A stretch of DNA of 64,000 nucleotides from CAVQCA01 sp963763115 (lineage in GTDB: Bacteria > Pseudomonadota > Gammaproteobacteria > UBA9214): positions 1-64,000 of the forward strand of contig CAVXNM010000061.1 in NCBI GenBank assembly GCA_963763115.1. Direction: 5' to 3'. A model generated the notes under the pieces. The model was not told where the DNA came from. It saw nothing but the letters and a program-made list of their open reading frames with translations, and ran no database searches. Shown piece after piece: positions 52,338 through 60,822 of the stretch; the stretch's first letter is position 1; each line of letters begins with the position of its first letter. A program made the position numbers and the translations under genes.

Positions 52338-53495
52338 ATGGATCTACAACTCACTGAAGAGCACAAGATGATCCAGGAAGCGGCCCGCATTTTCGCGCAA
52401 AATGAGATCGCTCCGATTGCCGCCGAGCTTGACGAGCGGGGCGACTTTCCCTATGAGACCATCAAAAAGATGGGGCACCTCGGCTTTATGGGGATAGAGG
52501 TGCCGGAAAGCTATGGGGGGGCCGGTATGGATGCGATCGCCTATGTGCTGGCCATGGAGGAGATCAACAAGGTTGATGCCTCACACGGCATAATCATGTC
52601 GGTCAACAACTCCCTCTTTTGCCACGGTATCTTGGCCCATGGAACGGAGGAGCAGAAGCAGAAATTTGTCGTTCCGATTGCAAGCGGCGAGAAAATCGGG
52701 GCTTACTCCTTAACCGAGCCGATGTCCGGCTCCGATGCGGCCACCATGCGTAGCCGCGCTGTGCGCGCCGGTGATCACTACGTCATCAACGGCACCAAGA
52801 GTTGGGTGACCAGCGGCCCGGCAGCGGACTATATCGTCCTCTTCACCATGACCGATGCTGGGGCCGGTCATCGAGGTATTACGGCCTTTCTGATTGAAAC
52901 CGATAAACCCGGTTTCAAGGCCGGTCGCAAAGAGGACAAGCTCGGTATTCGGGCCAGCGCTACCTGCGAGTGCCACTATCAGGATTATCGCTGCCCCGTC
53001 GAGAATCGACTTGGCGAAGAGGGAGAGGGCTTTAAGATTGCCATGTCGGTGCTCGATGCCGGCCGCATCGGCGTTGCTGCGCAGGCCCTTGGTATCGCCG
53101 AAGGGGCCTACGAGGCCAGCTTGCGCTACGCCAAAGAGCGCGAGGCCTTTGGTGGGCCAATTTCCCAATTCCAGGGCATCCAATTCAAGATTGCCGATAT
53201 GAAGACCAGGATCGAAGCCAGCCGCATGCTGATCTACCAGGCCGCCATGGCCAAGGAAGCCAAGAAAGCGACCGGCGAACGGTATACAACCGAAGCCTCA
53301 ATGGCCAAACTGTTCGCCAGTGAAACGGCGATGTTCTGCACCCATCAGGCGGTGCAGATCCACGCTGGAATTGGCTACAGCAAGGAGATACCCATCGAGC
53401 GTTTCTTCCGCGACGCAAAAATCACTGAGATCTACGAAGGCACAAGCGAAATCCAGCGGGTGGTCATCGCCCGCAATGAACTTGAACGCCACTAA
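52338..53495 (+). CDS. Short-chain acyl-CoA dehydrogenase (butyryl-CoA dehydrogenase-like)
   Basis: The ATG at 52338 (MDLQLTEEHKMIQEAARIFA) fits the family start, with AGAAGG just before. The 385-residue enzyme has the FAD-binding GAYSLTEPMSGSDAATMRSR and YVINGTKSWVTSGPAADYIV blocks. The C-terminus QIHAGIGYSKEIPIERFFRD, AKITEIYEGTSEIQRVVIAR carries the catalytic glutamate in YEGT. It resembles short-chain (C4) dehydrogenases, which convert butyryl-CoA and crotonyl-CoA with ETF as partner. It would supply crotonyl-CoA from butyrate, or act on branched C4-C5 acyl-CoA. It is followed by acuI 80 bases downstream, so a small unit for C3/C4 acyl-CoA use is likely. Confidence 0.92.
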   Translation: MDLQLTEEHKMIQEAARIFAQNEIAPIAAELDERGDFPYETIKKMGHLGFMGIEVPESYGGAGMDAIAYVLAMEEINKVDASHGIIMSVNNSLFCHGILAHGTEEQKQKFVVPIASGEKIGAYSLTEPMSGSDAATMRSRAVRAGDHYVINGTKSWVTSGPAADYIVLFTMTDAGAGHRGITAFLIETDKPGFKAGRKEDKLGIRASATCECHYQDYRCPVENRLGEEGEGFKIAMSVLDAGRIGVAAQALGIAEGAYEASLRYAKEREAFGGPISQFQGIQFKIADMKTRIEASRMLIYQAAMAKEAKKATGERYTTEASMAKLFASETAMFCTHQAVQIHAGIGYSKEIPIERFFRDAKITEIYEGTSEIQRVVIARNELERH

Positions 53496-53575
53496 GGGGC
53501 AGGATGAAAACGAACCAGAAAGAAACCAAAACCCAAGGGATTTAAATCACCAGCTGTTCTTGAGCGAGACAAACC

Positions 53576-54577
53576 ATGAGTGAAACGTTTAGGGCCCTAA
53601 TGGTCGATCAGCAGGATGGGGAAACGACGGCGACGGTGCAGAATCTTGGCCTAGACGCCTTACCCGAAGGCGATGTGCTACTGTCGGTGGCTTACTCGAG
53701 CCTCAACTATAAAGATGGCCTTGCGATTACCGGTAAGGCGAAAGTGCTGCGCCGCTACCCGATGGTGCCGGGTGTCGATATGGCTGGTACCGTGCTCGAG
53801 TCCGACTCGCCTGGTTTTAAGGTCGGAGATCAAGTGCTTCTGACCGGCTTTGACCACGGGGCGAAATATTGGGGCGGCTTCACCGAGCGAAATCGGGTTA
53901 GCTCGGCCGGAATGATCCACCTGCCGCCGGGCCTAACCCTGCGCCAATCGATGGCCATCGGCACGGCCGGTCTCACCGCCATGTTATCGGTGATGGCCCT
54001 CGAGGCGCACGGCCTGACAGCGGAGGATCAACGGGAGGTTGTGGTTACCGGGGCCGCCGGTGGGGTTGGCAGTACGGCCGTGGCGATTCTGGCCGGTCTT
54101 GGCTACAACGTTGTAGCCTCAACCGGTCGCGAATCAACCCACGACTATTTGCGTCGACTTGGGGCCAAGAGCTTTATCGGCCGCGACGTGCTTAGTGCCC
54201 ACTCCCAACGCCCCTTGCAATCGGAACGCTGGGCCGCAGCGGTGGATGCCGTTGGCGGCGATACTTTAGCCGGTTTGTTACGATCGATGGTACGGGGTGG
54301 CAGTATTGCGCTCAGTGGCAATGCCGGCGGGGTTTTCTTTAGCTCAAGTGTGTTGCCCTTTATTTTGCGGGGAATCAACCTGCTCGGCATCGACTCGAAC
54401 CTCGGCCCGGTTTCCTTGCGTCGTACTGCCTGGGAGCGACTGGCTAAAGACATCCCCTTGGATCAACTTGACTTGATGACCGAGGAGGCCGAGCTGGAAG
54501 ATTTACCCACCCTAGGCCGAGAGATTGTCAAGGGCAACGTTCGGGGCCGAACCGTCATTCGGGTCGCCGGGGACTAA
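53576..54577 (+). CDS. acuI: Acrylyl-CoA reductase (NADPH), AcuI/YhdH type
   Basis: This 333-residue medium-chain dehydrogenase starts MSETFRALMVDQQDGETTAT. It has the AcuI/YhdH landmarks SSLNYKDGLAITGKAKVLRR, YPMVPGVDMAGTVLESDSPG, then FDHGAKYWGGFTERNRVSSA, the nucleotide loop VVVTGAAGGVGSTAVAILAG and LRRLGAKSFIGRDVLS. AcuI reduces acrylyl-CoA to propionyl-CoA in 3-hydroxypropionate and DMSP catabolism. It would link C3 compounds to the propionyl-CoA side of the ethylmalonyl-CoA and 3-hydroxypropionate routes. The gene is intact and in line with the upstream acyl-CoA dehydrogenase. Confidence 0.92.
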   Translation: MSETFRALMVDQQDGETTATVQNLGLDALPEGDVLLSVAYSSLNYKDGLAITGKAKVLRRYPMVPGVDMAGTVLESDSPGFKVGDQVLLTGFDHGAKYWGGFTERNRVSSAGMIHLPPGLTLRQSMAIGTAGLTAMLSVMALEAHGLTAEDQREVVVTGAAGGVGSTAVAILAGLGYNVVASTGRESTHDYLRRLGAKSFIGRDVLSAHSQRPLQSERWAAAVDAVGGDTLAGLLRSMVRGGSIALSGNAGGVFFSSSVLPFILRGINLLGIDSNLGPVSLRRTAWERLAKDIPLDQLDLMTEEAELEDLPTLGREIVKGNVRGRTVIRVAGD

Positions 54578-54646
54578 GCCCAGTACCCCGTGTCATGGGT
54601 GGGAGCTATCTCACGATTCAGATAACAAGTTTGAATCGAGACATTT

Positions 54647-54751
54647 ATGAAGCAGTTGACCCTTCTCGGCATTATCCTGCTAATTGCAACTGCCTGCCAG
54701 CTAAACCAAGACCGGCTGAGCGATCGATACTGGCGGTGGTGTGAAAATGCG
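54647..54751 (+). pseudogene. Start of a small lipoprotein gene interrupted by an insertion sequence
   Basis: The frame begins MKQLTLLGIILLIATACQLN, a lipoprotein signal with lipobox (TAC), and continues DRLSDRYWRWCENA until the insertion sequence starts at 54752. The open frame runs another 100 bases into the element, but that part is transposon sequence. The original 3' part is not recognisable right of 55931. Only the signal and a few residues can be described. Confidence 0.5.
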
Positions 54752-55931
54752 CGTATGGTGCAAAAAATGGAACGCGTACATTCAAGCTGCTTCACGATAG
54801 AAGAAATTGAGCATACCGCCAAGCCGTTCGCGGCACTTAATTGGATCATTGATTGAGCTAACCGTGGCAAGTGACTCCAGCAATCTATTCCCTACCCCCT
54901 GATGATTACGTTCGGCGTGGTAATGTGCAGCATATTCTCTGAGTGCCCGGCGAAGGGATGATGCGCCGAAAAGAATCATCCGCCCTAGGCATTCGTCTTT
55001 TATAGAACGCACAAATCGCTCTGCGAATGCGTTACAGTTGGGCGCTCGTGCTGGGCACCGAATAGGCTTCACGCCCACTCGATCCAGATGCCCTCTGAAA
55101 TCCTCTGTGTATTTTGTATCGAGATCCATGATGAGGTAACGACTGTTTGAAAGGAAACCCTCACTCACATCTGTCAGATTACGGACCACTTGCGCCATGA
55201 ATGCACTATTGGGGGCCATGGTCACACCGGCAATGTGCACGGAACGCGTTGAAAGATGGATGATAAACAACACGTAATAGGTCACCAGTCCGCGCGGCAT
55301 CCAGACCTCAACCGTGAAGAAGTCCGTGGCAGCCATCACGTCCAAATGCGCTTTCAAGAACGTCTTCCACGAAGTACGTTTCCCCCGCTCCGGCGCCGGT
55401 TCTATGCCATGCCTTTTCAATATATTCTTAACTGTGTTCGGTACAATGACGTGGCCGGGATTGGCGAGCGCACCTTGGATTCGATCGTAGCCACAGGAGA
55501 GATTCTCCCGCGCCATATGTAATACCAAATCGGTGATCTCTTGCGTGACGCGCGGTCGACCCGGCCCTTTCCTGACATATGTCCACTTCTTCGCGATGAG
55601 CTTACGGTGCCAGGCAAGCAGCGTATCGGGTATCACAAGCGTCTCGAGCTCATCAAGCCACCGACGACCAAGGACCTTGGCTTTCGCGGCCAGTCGCATT
55701 CGCTGTTCATCGGTGAACCGAAGCCGCTGTCCTTCGAGCTGCTCTTTGAGAACACGGTTCTCTTCGATCAGATAGTCGATGACCACCAGTTGGTGGCGGT
55801 TAAGCCAACCGGACAGGGCGATTACAAGAAGGTGGAAGGGTTGTAGTACAGGGGTCATTGCACGAAGAGGTGTTCCGGAATATTGTCTGTTAACAATATC
55901 ATACGGCTCGTTCGTATATTTGCACCATACG
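54752..55931 (-). mobile_element. Intact insertion sequence, copy C
   Basis: This 1180-bp element ends in perfect 13-bp inverted repeats: CGTATGGTGCAAA at 54752-54764 and its complement at 55919-55931. The single transposase gene is complete. Copy A (749-1927) and the internal fragment copy B (24751-25388) are relatives; B is almost identical. No target duplication is visible in the immediate flanks. It interrupts a small lipoprotein-like frame on the left and abuts a different transposase fragment on the right. Confidence 0.88.
54782..55858 (-). CDS. Integrase-core (rve) transposase of copy C
   Basis: I place the start at 55858 (MTPVLQPFHLLVIALSGWLN), inside the terminal repeats; a longer frame would read through the inverted repeat. 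The 358-residue protein has a helical N-terminus with YLIEENRVLKEQLEGQRLRF, a linker KKWTYVRKGPGRPRVTQEIT and a helix-turn-helix region (GYDRIQGALANPGHVI). The rve catalytic core follows: first aspartate in AATDFFTVEVW, second in LIMDLDTKYTEDF, glutamate in FVRSIKDECLGRMI, then HYHAERNHQGVGNRLLES. All three catalytic acids are present, so the element may be active and could mobilise copy A in trans. Confidence 0.9.
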   Translation of the reverse strand: MTPVLQPFHLLVIALSGWLNRHQLVVIDYLIEENRVLKEQLEGQRLRFTDEQRMRLAAKAKVLGRRWLDELETLVIPDTLLAWHRKLIAKKWTYVRKGPGRPRVTQEITDLVLHMARENLSCGYDRIQGALANPGHVIVPNTVKNILKRHGIEPAPERGKRTSWKTFLKAHLDVMAATDFFTVEVWMPRGLVTYYVLFIIHLSTRSVHIAGVTMAPNSAFMAQVVRNLTDVSEGFLSNSRYLIMDLDTKYTEDFRGHLDRVGVKPIRCPARAPNCNAFAERFVRSIKDECLGRMILFGASSLRRALREYAAHYHAERNHQGVGNRLLESLATVSSINDPIKCRERLGGMLNFFYREAA

Positions 55932-56341
55932 GCCGCAGGTTCAACAAAGCTATTTCGATCCAGGGTGTTCCGCACTATCCCAGTTCTGACAATGCCCCGC
56001 TATTCCGGTATCAACGCTGGCAGACTAATCTTCGCATCCTGGACATCAAAGAGAATAAATCCGTTCCTTACGTACCGTTATCGCATCCCTTCGTCGAACG
56101 GCTGATTGGAACCATTCGTCGAGAATTTCTTGACCAGGTGTTCTTCTGGAATGTCAGTGACCTGGAGCGAAAGCTGGCTGATTTCCGCCATTATTACAAT
56201 TTGCACCGTGTACACACTTCGCTCGACGGGGATACACCCTTGGAAATCGCCGGCGAAACCATCATCCGCCATGCCGATCTCAACCAATACCGGTGGAAAT
56301 CTCATTGCCGCGGGCTTTACCAGTTGTCCGTTGCCGCCTGA
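55932..56341 (+). pseudogene. C-terminal part of a second rve-type transposase
   Basis: The frame right of copy C reads HYPSSDNAPLFRYQRWQTNL, then FVERLIGTIRREFLDQVFFW with the catalytic glutamate, DFRHYYNLHRVHTSLDGDTP, and ends LYQLSVAA. This is the distal half of an rve transposase unlike the one in copy C. The 5' half with the first aspartate is absent, so the insertion of copy C or a deletion removed it. The last 115 bases are repeated in tandem right after it. Confidence 0.75.
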
Positions 56342-56494
56342 GCATCAATTCGCCATACACACGCTACCCCATCAGAAATGCCCGGGGAAACCATAAGCTG
56401 CCATGCTTATCTCAACCGCACCATTAGAAGTCTCATTGCCATGGTCTTTACCAGCTGCCCGTAGCTGCCTGAGTAACAATTCGCCATGCACACG
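56250..56494. repeat. Tandem duplication of a transposase 3' end
   Basis: Unit 1 (56250-56364) and unit 2 (56382-56494) share the order GAAACCAT, CATGC, ATCTCAACC, TCTCATTGCC, GGTCTTTACCAG or GGCTTTACCAG, GCCTGAG, CAATTCGCCAT and CACACG. They differ by scattered substitutions. The second unit probably descends from another copy of the same element end. It reaches within two bases of the ATPase stop codon, so it may form that operon's 3' boundary. Confidence 0.75.
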
Positions 56495-56495
56495 T

Positions 56496-57167
56496 TCAAA
56501 TGCACGTCAGACGGCCATGTTCCATCCGCAGCTGAGTAGCTGCCTTGGCGGCGAGCTGCAGGCTGTGGGTGACTAGCACGAAAGCCACTTGCTTGCGGTT
56601 GAATTCCGTGAAGAAGTCGAACATCTCGCCCTCTGTCTCTTGGTCGAGATCGCCGGTGGGCTCGTCCGCCAGCACGATGGAAGGGTCGTTGATAAACGAG
56701 CGGGCAATGGCAACTCGCCGCTGCTGACCTCCCGAGAGCCGTGATGGATACGCTCGAATCTTCTCGCCCAGCCCCACTGCAGACAATAGCTCGAGTGCCT
56801 TGCTGCGGACGTCGCGTGGGGGGCTTGTGAACACCGCAGGAAGCATCACATTCTCCAATGCCGTCAGCGTGGAGATCAAGCTGGCGAATTGGTAAATGAA
56901 ACTGACCCTTCTGTTGCGCAGCCGGGCCAGCTCGTCGTCGCTTATGCTCCACAGGTCCACCCCGTCCACCTCCACGGTCCCAGACGTGGGGCGTGTCAAC
57001 CCCCCAAGGAGACTGAGTAAGGTCGTCTTGCCGCTTCCTGAATGACCGACAATGGAAAGAAAATCCCCCGGCGCAATTGCAAGATCGACCTGATCCACCG
57101 CTTTTACGAGCCGGTCGCCATCCTGGTAATACTTGGACAAATCTTTGACCGCAATTATCGTTGCCAT
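56496..57167 (-). CDS. ABC transporter ATPase, LolD/MacB type
   Basis: This 223-residue ATPase has Walker A GHSGSGKTT (about 39-47), the signature LSGGQQRRVAIARSF, Walker B IVLADEPTGDLDQETEGEMF and the H-loop VTHSLQLA. The DEPTGDLD form and the length are those of ATPases that partner FtsX-type permeases in export, lipoprotein release or envelope remodelling. It is the last gene of a five-gene unit, 53 bases after the second permease. Confidence 0.92.
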   Translation of the reverse strand: MATIIAVKDLSKYYQDGDRLVKAVDQVDLAIAPGDFLSIVGHSGSGKTTLLSLLGGLTRPTSGTVEVDGVDLWSISDDELARLRNRRVSFIYQFASLISTLTALENVMLPAVFTSPPRDVRSKALELLSAVGLGEKIRAYPSRLSGGQQRRVAIARSFINDPSIVLADEPTGDLDQETEGEMFDFFTEFNRKQVAFVLVTHSLQLAAKAATQLRMEHGRLTCI

Positions 57168-57220
57168 GGCTTTCCTACGACCGATTCATCGCCAAACATT
57201 GCTTGGGCAGGCTCCGCAGA

Positions 57221-58516
57221 CTATTGTCCTTCGTGGATCGCAGTGTGGGGTTCCATGACGCTGGCCCTGGCAGTGGGCGCCAGCGCTGCGAGCAAGCCCG
57301 TGGTCGGGGCGATCGCCAGACACAGTAGTCCGATGAGGACCAATTGTGTCCGACTGGGTCCTTGATAGGCAATCCCGAAGTAGGATTCGATGACGACGCT
57401 AATCCCGCTACATAGGGCAACACCGATTACAACACCCAACGCCCCGCCCACAGTGCACAATGTGAAGACCTCCTTGGCCAATAAGCTCGCGATGTCACTT
57501 CTCTTGGCACCCATCGCCCGCAGAAGGCCTATCTCGCGCTGCCGCTCGCGCACCAACATGGAAAAGGCAGCGCCCACCAGCAATAGTGTCATGACCCAGA
57601 TCACGATGCCGATGAGAGTCATGTTCCGGATTCCGGAGCGGAGCTGAACGCCCAGCACATCCATGGCCCGATGCAGGATCTTGGGGTCCACATCAGCGAT
57701 CCCGGAGCGAATGAAGTTGACTGCCTGTTGCGGCTCAACGTCCTCGGGGCAGCGTACGTGAATGGTGGTAATGGGCTTGGCCGGCCCCTCAGGTACCGCA
57801 CCGTTAGCCTGCGCGCCGAGCCGCTGCAGAATCTTCCACGCAGTGGGCAGGGGGACGAACATGGCTCGGTCCATGGCGTCCATCCCTGTCCTTGCCAGCA
57901 CGCCCACAACCCGCACTTGAAGGTCTTCCAGGACATCGATGTGTTCGCCCGCAGTGTGACCAAGACGGCTTCCCACCAGGGCGTCGGTGGAACCCAAAGG
58001 CCGTGGTAGCGCGTCATTCAACCACGGCAGGACCGAGAGGTCCGTCTCGGGCTCGAAGCCCACCACGTGCAAGGACGCACCACCCGCGGCGGAACTGTCC
58101 GGAACTACGAAAGAGAGTTGAGCAGTGGCCGCGGCGACGGCCGGCTTCTCGACGGGAGGGCGTCCGCCGTATTGGGGGACGATGATCTCGATGTGTTTCA
58201 GCTTGTCGACGACCGAGTAGTCCAGATAGCGCGGCGTGGAATTCATCGACTCGTCCGGGCTATCGGCCGTCAGTGGTCCTGCACGGGGCACCACCACGAT
58301 GTCAGCGCCCAGGCGACCGGCACCGCGTCCTACGGCCATGCTGACGGACTCGACTGCTACTGCGATAGCGACCAGACTGGCGGACATGATGCACATTGCC
58401 GCAGCGATGCCGAGACTTCGAAAGGGGCAGCGGCGTACGTTGCGCATGGCGATGGCTGTGCTGCTGAGGCACGCGACCGCTTTGTCCCGTACTCCGTGGG
58501 GCTGCAGTCCTCCCAC
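57221..58516 (-). CDS. FtsX-type ABC permease, second of a pair
   Basis: The GTG start at 58516 lies one base after the stop of the preceding permease. The 431-residue protein has the MacB/FtsX layout. The N-terminal membrane segment follows RNVRRCPFRSLGIAAAMCIM. A large periplasmic domain covers about 55-290, with ADIVVVPRAGPLTADSPDES. Three C-terminal membrane segments follow near 305-330, 350-380 and 395-420, with LLVGAAFSMLVRERQREIGL and RAMGAKRSDIASLL. It pairs with the first permease to form a heterodimer driven by the ATPase. The cargo is unknown; neighbours suggest a redox or copper link. Confidence 0.88.
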   Translation of the reverse strand: MGGLQPHGVRDKAVACLSSTAIAMRNVRRCPFRSLGIAAAMCIMSASLVAIAVAVESVSMAVGRGAGRLGADIVVVPRAGPLTADSPDESMNSTPRYLDYSVVDKLKHIEIIVPQYGGRPPVEKPAVAAATAQLSFVVPDSSAAGGASLHVVGFEPETDLSVLPWLNDALPRPLGSTDALVGSRLGHTAGEHIDVLEDLQVRVVGVLARTGMDAMDRAMFVPLPTAWKILQRLGAQANGAVPEGPAKPITTIHVRCPEDVEPQQAVNFIRSGIADVDPKILHRAMDVLGVQLRSGIRNMTLIGIVIWVMTLLLVGAAFSMLVRERQREIGLLRAMGAKRSDIASLLAKEVFTLCTVGGALGVVIGVALCSGISVVIESYFGIAYQGPSRTQLVLIGLLCLAIAPTTGLLAALAPTARASVMEPHTAIHEGQ

Positions 58517-58517
58517 G

Positions 58518-59777
58518 TCAATGGCCCTCCCGGATGGCGTCGTAGGGATCCATGCGTGCGCTCCGTACGGCGGGCGCCAAGGCAGCCAGAGTGCCAGATG
58601 CCACGATTGCCGCGACGCAAGCCGCAGCGAAACTCACCAGCACATAGGGCGACGGCGGGAGGAAGGTAAGCACGCCCATGTCCGCGCTCGCGACCTGCCG
58701 GTAACCGCCGAGGACGAGCCAGCCGCCCAACACCCCGAACAACGCTCCCGGCAACGTCACGATCATGGCTTCCAGGACGAACAAGCGAATCACATGTCCC
58801 TTGGTCGCGCCCATCGCCCGCAGCAGGCCAATTTCCCGCCGTCGCTCGTTGACCGCTAGAGAGAAGGTCACACCCACGACCAGAAGCGTCATGAGCCAAC
58901 TCGCCACCCCGGCGGCGACAATGCCCCAGTCGCTTGCGCCGATATCCCGCCGCACCGCGACCGTCAAGTCAGGGACCTGAATGACCTGAACCCCGGGTAC
59001 GATGGAGGCGATGGCGTCCGCCACTGCGGCGACGTCGGCCCTCTTGCGCACCTTCACCAGCACGGAAGAAATCTGGTCGGGCGCAACAGACAGCGGGCTG
59101 GAGGAGCGCTCCTGTGAAATGCGCACCATATCCCGGGCATCTTCCAGTGTCATGAAAATGGAGTCGTCGAGGAAACCCATACCGGTGGGCTGTATGGAAC
59201 TCACCATATGGAAAAGTTTGCCGTAGAAGGTCATGTAGGTGCCTTCGACGGCGTACAAGGTGGTGGATCCGACGATCACCGACGCGGCGTCCTCCACCAC
59301 CGACGCGTGCGTGTAGCGCACCCACGGGGTGACCGTGAAATCTGTTGCGGGATCGTAGCCGACGAGGAGTACCCGAGGGGTGCTGCAGCAAACGAGCTCC
59401 GCCGAGGTTAGGAACAGTTGCGGTGAGGCGATCTGGACGCCATCCACTCCCCGGATAAGCGGCATGACAGACTCGTTCATGTAGAAGTTGGAAGGTTGTC
59501 CGGCGATCAGGAGCTTGCTTGCCTCGGCCCGGTGACCCTCGGGGACCACCATGATGTCCGCTCCCAATCGGCGTGCAGCTTCATCAAGTGTCCGGTCGAC
59601 GCTATGCAGCATTGCCGTCGCGGCAAAAACCAGACCACAGGCAAGGCACGCGGCGAGCGCGGCAGTAACGCTGCGGAACGGCTTGCGCAGCACGTTGCCG
59701 ATCGCCACTCTTGTCAGCATCATCTTGCGCGCTCTCCCACGCGGCTGGCGTCCCTGGTCTTGTCGCCCGGCGCTCAT
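58518..59777 (-). CDS. FtsX-type ABC permease, first of a pair
   Basis: This 419-residue protein is homologous to the next gene. It has a first membrane segment after RVAIGNVLRKPFRSVTAALA, then a periplasmic domain (about 60-285, ADIMVVPEGHRAEASKLLIA). The C-terminal three-helix FtsX module contains VVGVTFSLAVNERRREIGLL, RAMGATKGHVIRLFV and LAALAPAVRSARMDPYDAIR. The real start may be at MLTRVAIGN or the MMLTR codons (residues 18-20) rather than the far upstream ATG. The recurring ADI(V/M)VVP block in both permeases suggests duplication within the operon. Confidence 0.88.
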   Translation of the reverse strand: MSAGRQDQGRQPRGRARKMMLTRVAIGNVLRKPFRSVTAALAACLACGLVFAATAMLHSVDRTLDEAARRLGADIMVVPEGHRAEASKLLIAGQPSNFYMNESVMPLIRGVDGVQIASPQLFLTSAELVCCSTPRVLLVGYDPATDFTVTPWVRYTHASVVEDAASVIVGSTTLYAVEGTYMTFYGKLFHMVSSIQPTGMGFLDDSIFMTLEDARDMVRISQERSSSPLSVAPDQISSVLVKVRKRADVAAVADAIASIVPGVQVIQVPDLTVAVRRDIGASDWGIVAAGVASWLMTLLVVGVTFSLAVNERRREIGLLRAMGATKGHVIRLFVLEAMIVTLPGALFGVLGGWLVLGGYRQVASADMGVLTFLPPSPYVLVSFAAACVAAIVASGTLAALAPAVRSARMDPYDAIREGH

Positions 59778-59850
59778 GGCACTCTATTCACCGTGAGCTG
59801 GGGAAATTCGTGCAGGTCCATGCGCCGCACCGGCGAGCCGCCCCGATACT

Positions 59851-60402
59851 TCACAACACGCCCTCCACCATAGCCAGAAGGACCTCCGGGCTCATTAGGC
59901 CAACGATTTTTCTGTATATGTTTCCTTCCCGGTCGATGACAAGCGCCGCGGGATAGACAGTAACGCCGTAGCGTTGCGCCACCCGCGAATCATTGTCGAA
60001 GAGGACCGGATACGTCACGAGTGTGTCTTCCCCCATCGCGTCTACGGCATCATGACTCTCGCCGACGTTGATGGCCAGAACTGACAAGCCGTGTTTCTCG
60101 AGGTCGGGCAAAAGCGCTTCGATATCGAGCATTTCCTCCACGCAATACGGGCAGGAGTCCGTCCAGAACAGCAGTAGTGCCGGGCGGCTGCCCACGTCCT
60201 GGGGAAACGACAAAGTGTCGCCGCCACGTGCCTTGAGGCGGAAGCTGGGGGCCGGGTCACCCCTTGCCAGCGGAGGCGTCTTCGTCTGACACCCGGCCAA
60301 ACCCATGCTGGCGCTTCCGACCAGCAGGGACGCCAGCAACATCCAGTGCAACGCGAACGACGGATCCCCGCGGCATCTGAGCTCGTTTGGTGCTCCCCCC
60401 AT
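59851..60402 (-). CDS. Thioredoxin-like (TlpA/ResA) lipoprotein
   Basis: This 183-residue protein starts after AAGGAG. The N-terminal segment ends in a lipobox (MGLAGC, about residues 33-38), so it is anchored in the membrane. The thioredoxin fold follows with GDPAPSFRLKARGGDTLSFP, then LLFWTDSCPYCVEEMLDIEA, the CPYC redox site, and cis-proline in YGVTVYPAALVIDREGNIYR. TlpA/ResA proteins reduce disulfides in cytochrome maturation or metal-binding partners. Here it lies between a CusF-like lipoprotein and the permeases. It probably handles the thiol state of a copper-linked or cytochrome-like partner. The gap to the permease gene is about 70 bases. Confidence 0.9.
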   Translation of the reverse strand: MGGAPNELRCRGDPSFALHWMLLASLLVGSASMGLAGCQTKTPPLARGDPAPSFRLKARGGDTLSFPQDVGSRPALLLFWTDSCPYCVEEMLDIEALLPDLEKHGLSVLAINVGESHDAVDAMGEDTLVTYPVLFDNDSRVAQRYGVTVYPAALVIDREGNIYRKIVGLMSPEVLLAMVEGVL

Positions 60403-60414
60403 TTGTCAGACTCC

Positions 60415-60822
60415 TTACCGGTCATCCCGGGGACGCGCCGCCCGAAAGTAAAGCGCTGTCCCTGGGGGAACCAGGTGCGCTTCCACGATCACGAATCCTT
60501 GCCCCTGCGGACGGTCCTCAAAACTGAAATCCAGGACGTCATTTACGTGGAAGTCGTCCGTGTGGAGGTCCGGTGCCAGTTGGAAGTGCATCACCATGGG
60601 GTCCATGCCGACAACCTGGCCGTGCGGCCCGATGTAGTCGTCGATCGCTTGGTGATGGATCACGAGCGCATCTTGTAGGATCTCCACCACCACGCCGCGA
60701 ACCTGGTAGGTGTGCGACACTTCCGGGGTAGCCGTGGAGGATGGGGAACCGCCTTCTCCACAGCCCGTGATCAGCAGCATTGCCAAGAGCACACCGAGAA
60801 CCAGGCAACCTGTATGCCGCAT
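60415..60822 (-). CDS. CusF-like copper-binding lipoprotein
   Basis: I start at the ATG at 60822, because MRHTGCLVLGVLLAMLLITG ends with the lipobox GC; upstream residues look like untranslated leader. The 135-residue mature protein has the CusF beta-barrel form HTYQVRGVVVEILQDALVIH then HQAIDDYIGPHGQVVGMDPM. The methionines and histidines of the M(D/T)PM...H pattern should bind Cu(I), and the protein ends FSFEDRPQGQGFVIVEAHLV. It is the first gene of the five-gene unit and sits close to the thioredoxin-like gene (12 bases). A copper-chaperone role in the envelope is inferred. Confidence 0.82.
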   Translation of the reverse strand: MRHTGCLVLGVLLAMLLITGCGEGGSPSSTATPEVSHTYQVRGVVVEILQDALVIHHQAIDDYIGPHGQVVGMDPMVMHFQLAPDLHTDDFHVNDVLDFSFEDRPQGQGFVIVEAHLVPPGTALYFRAARPRDDR

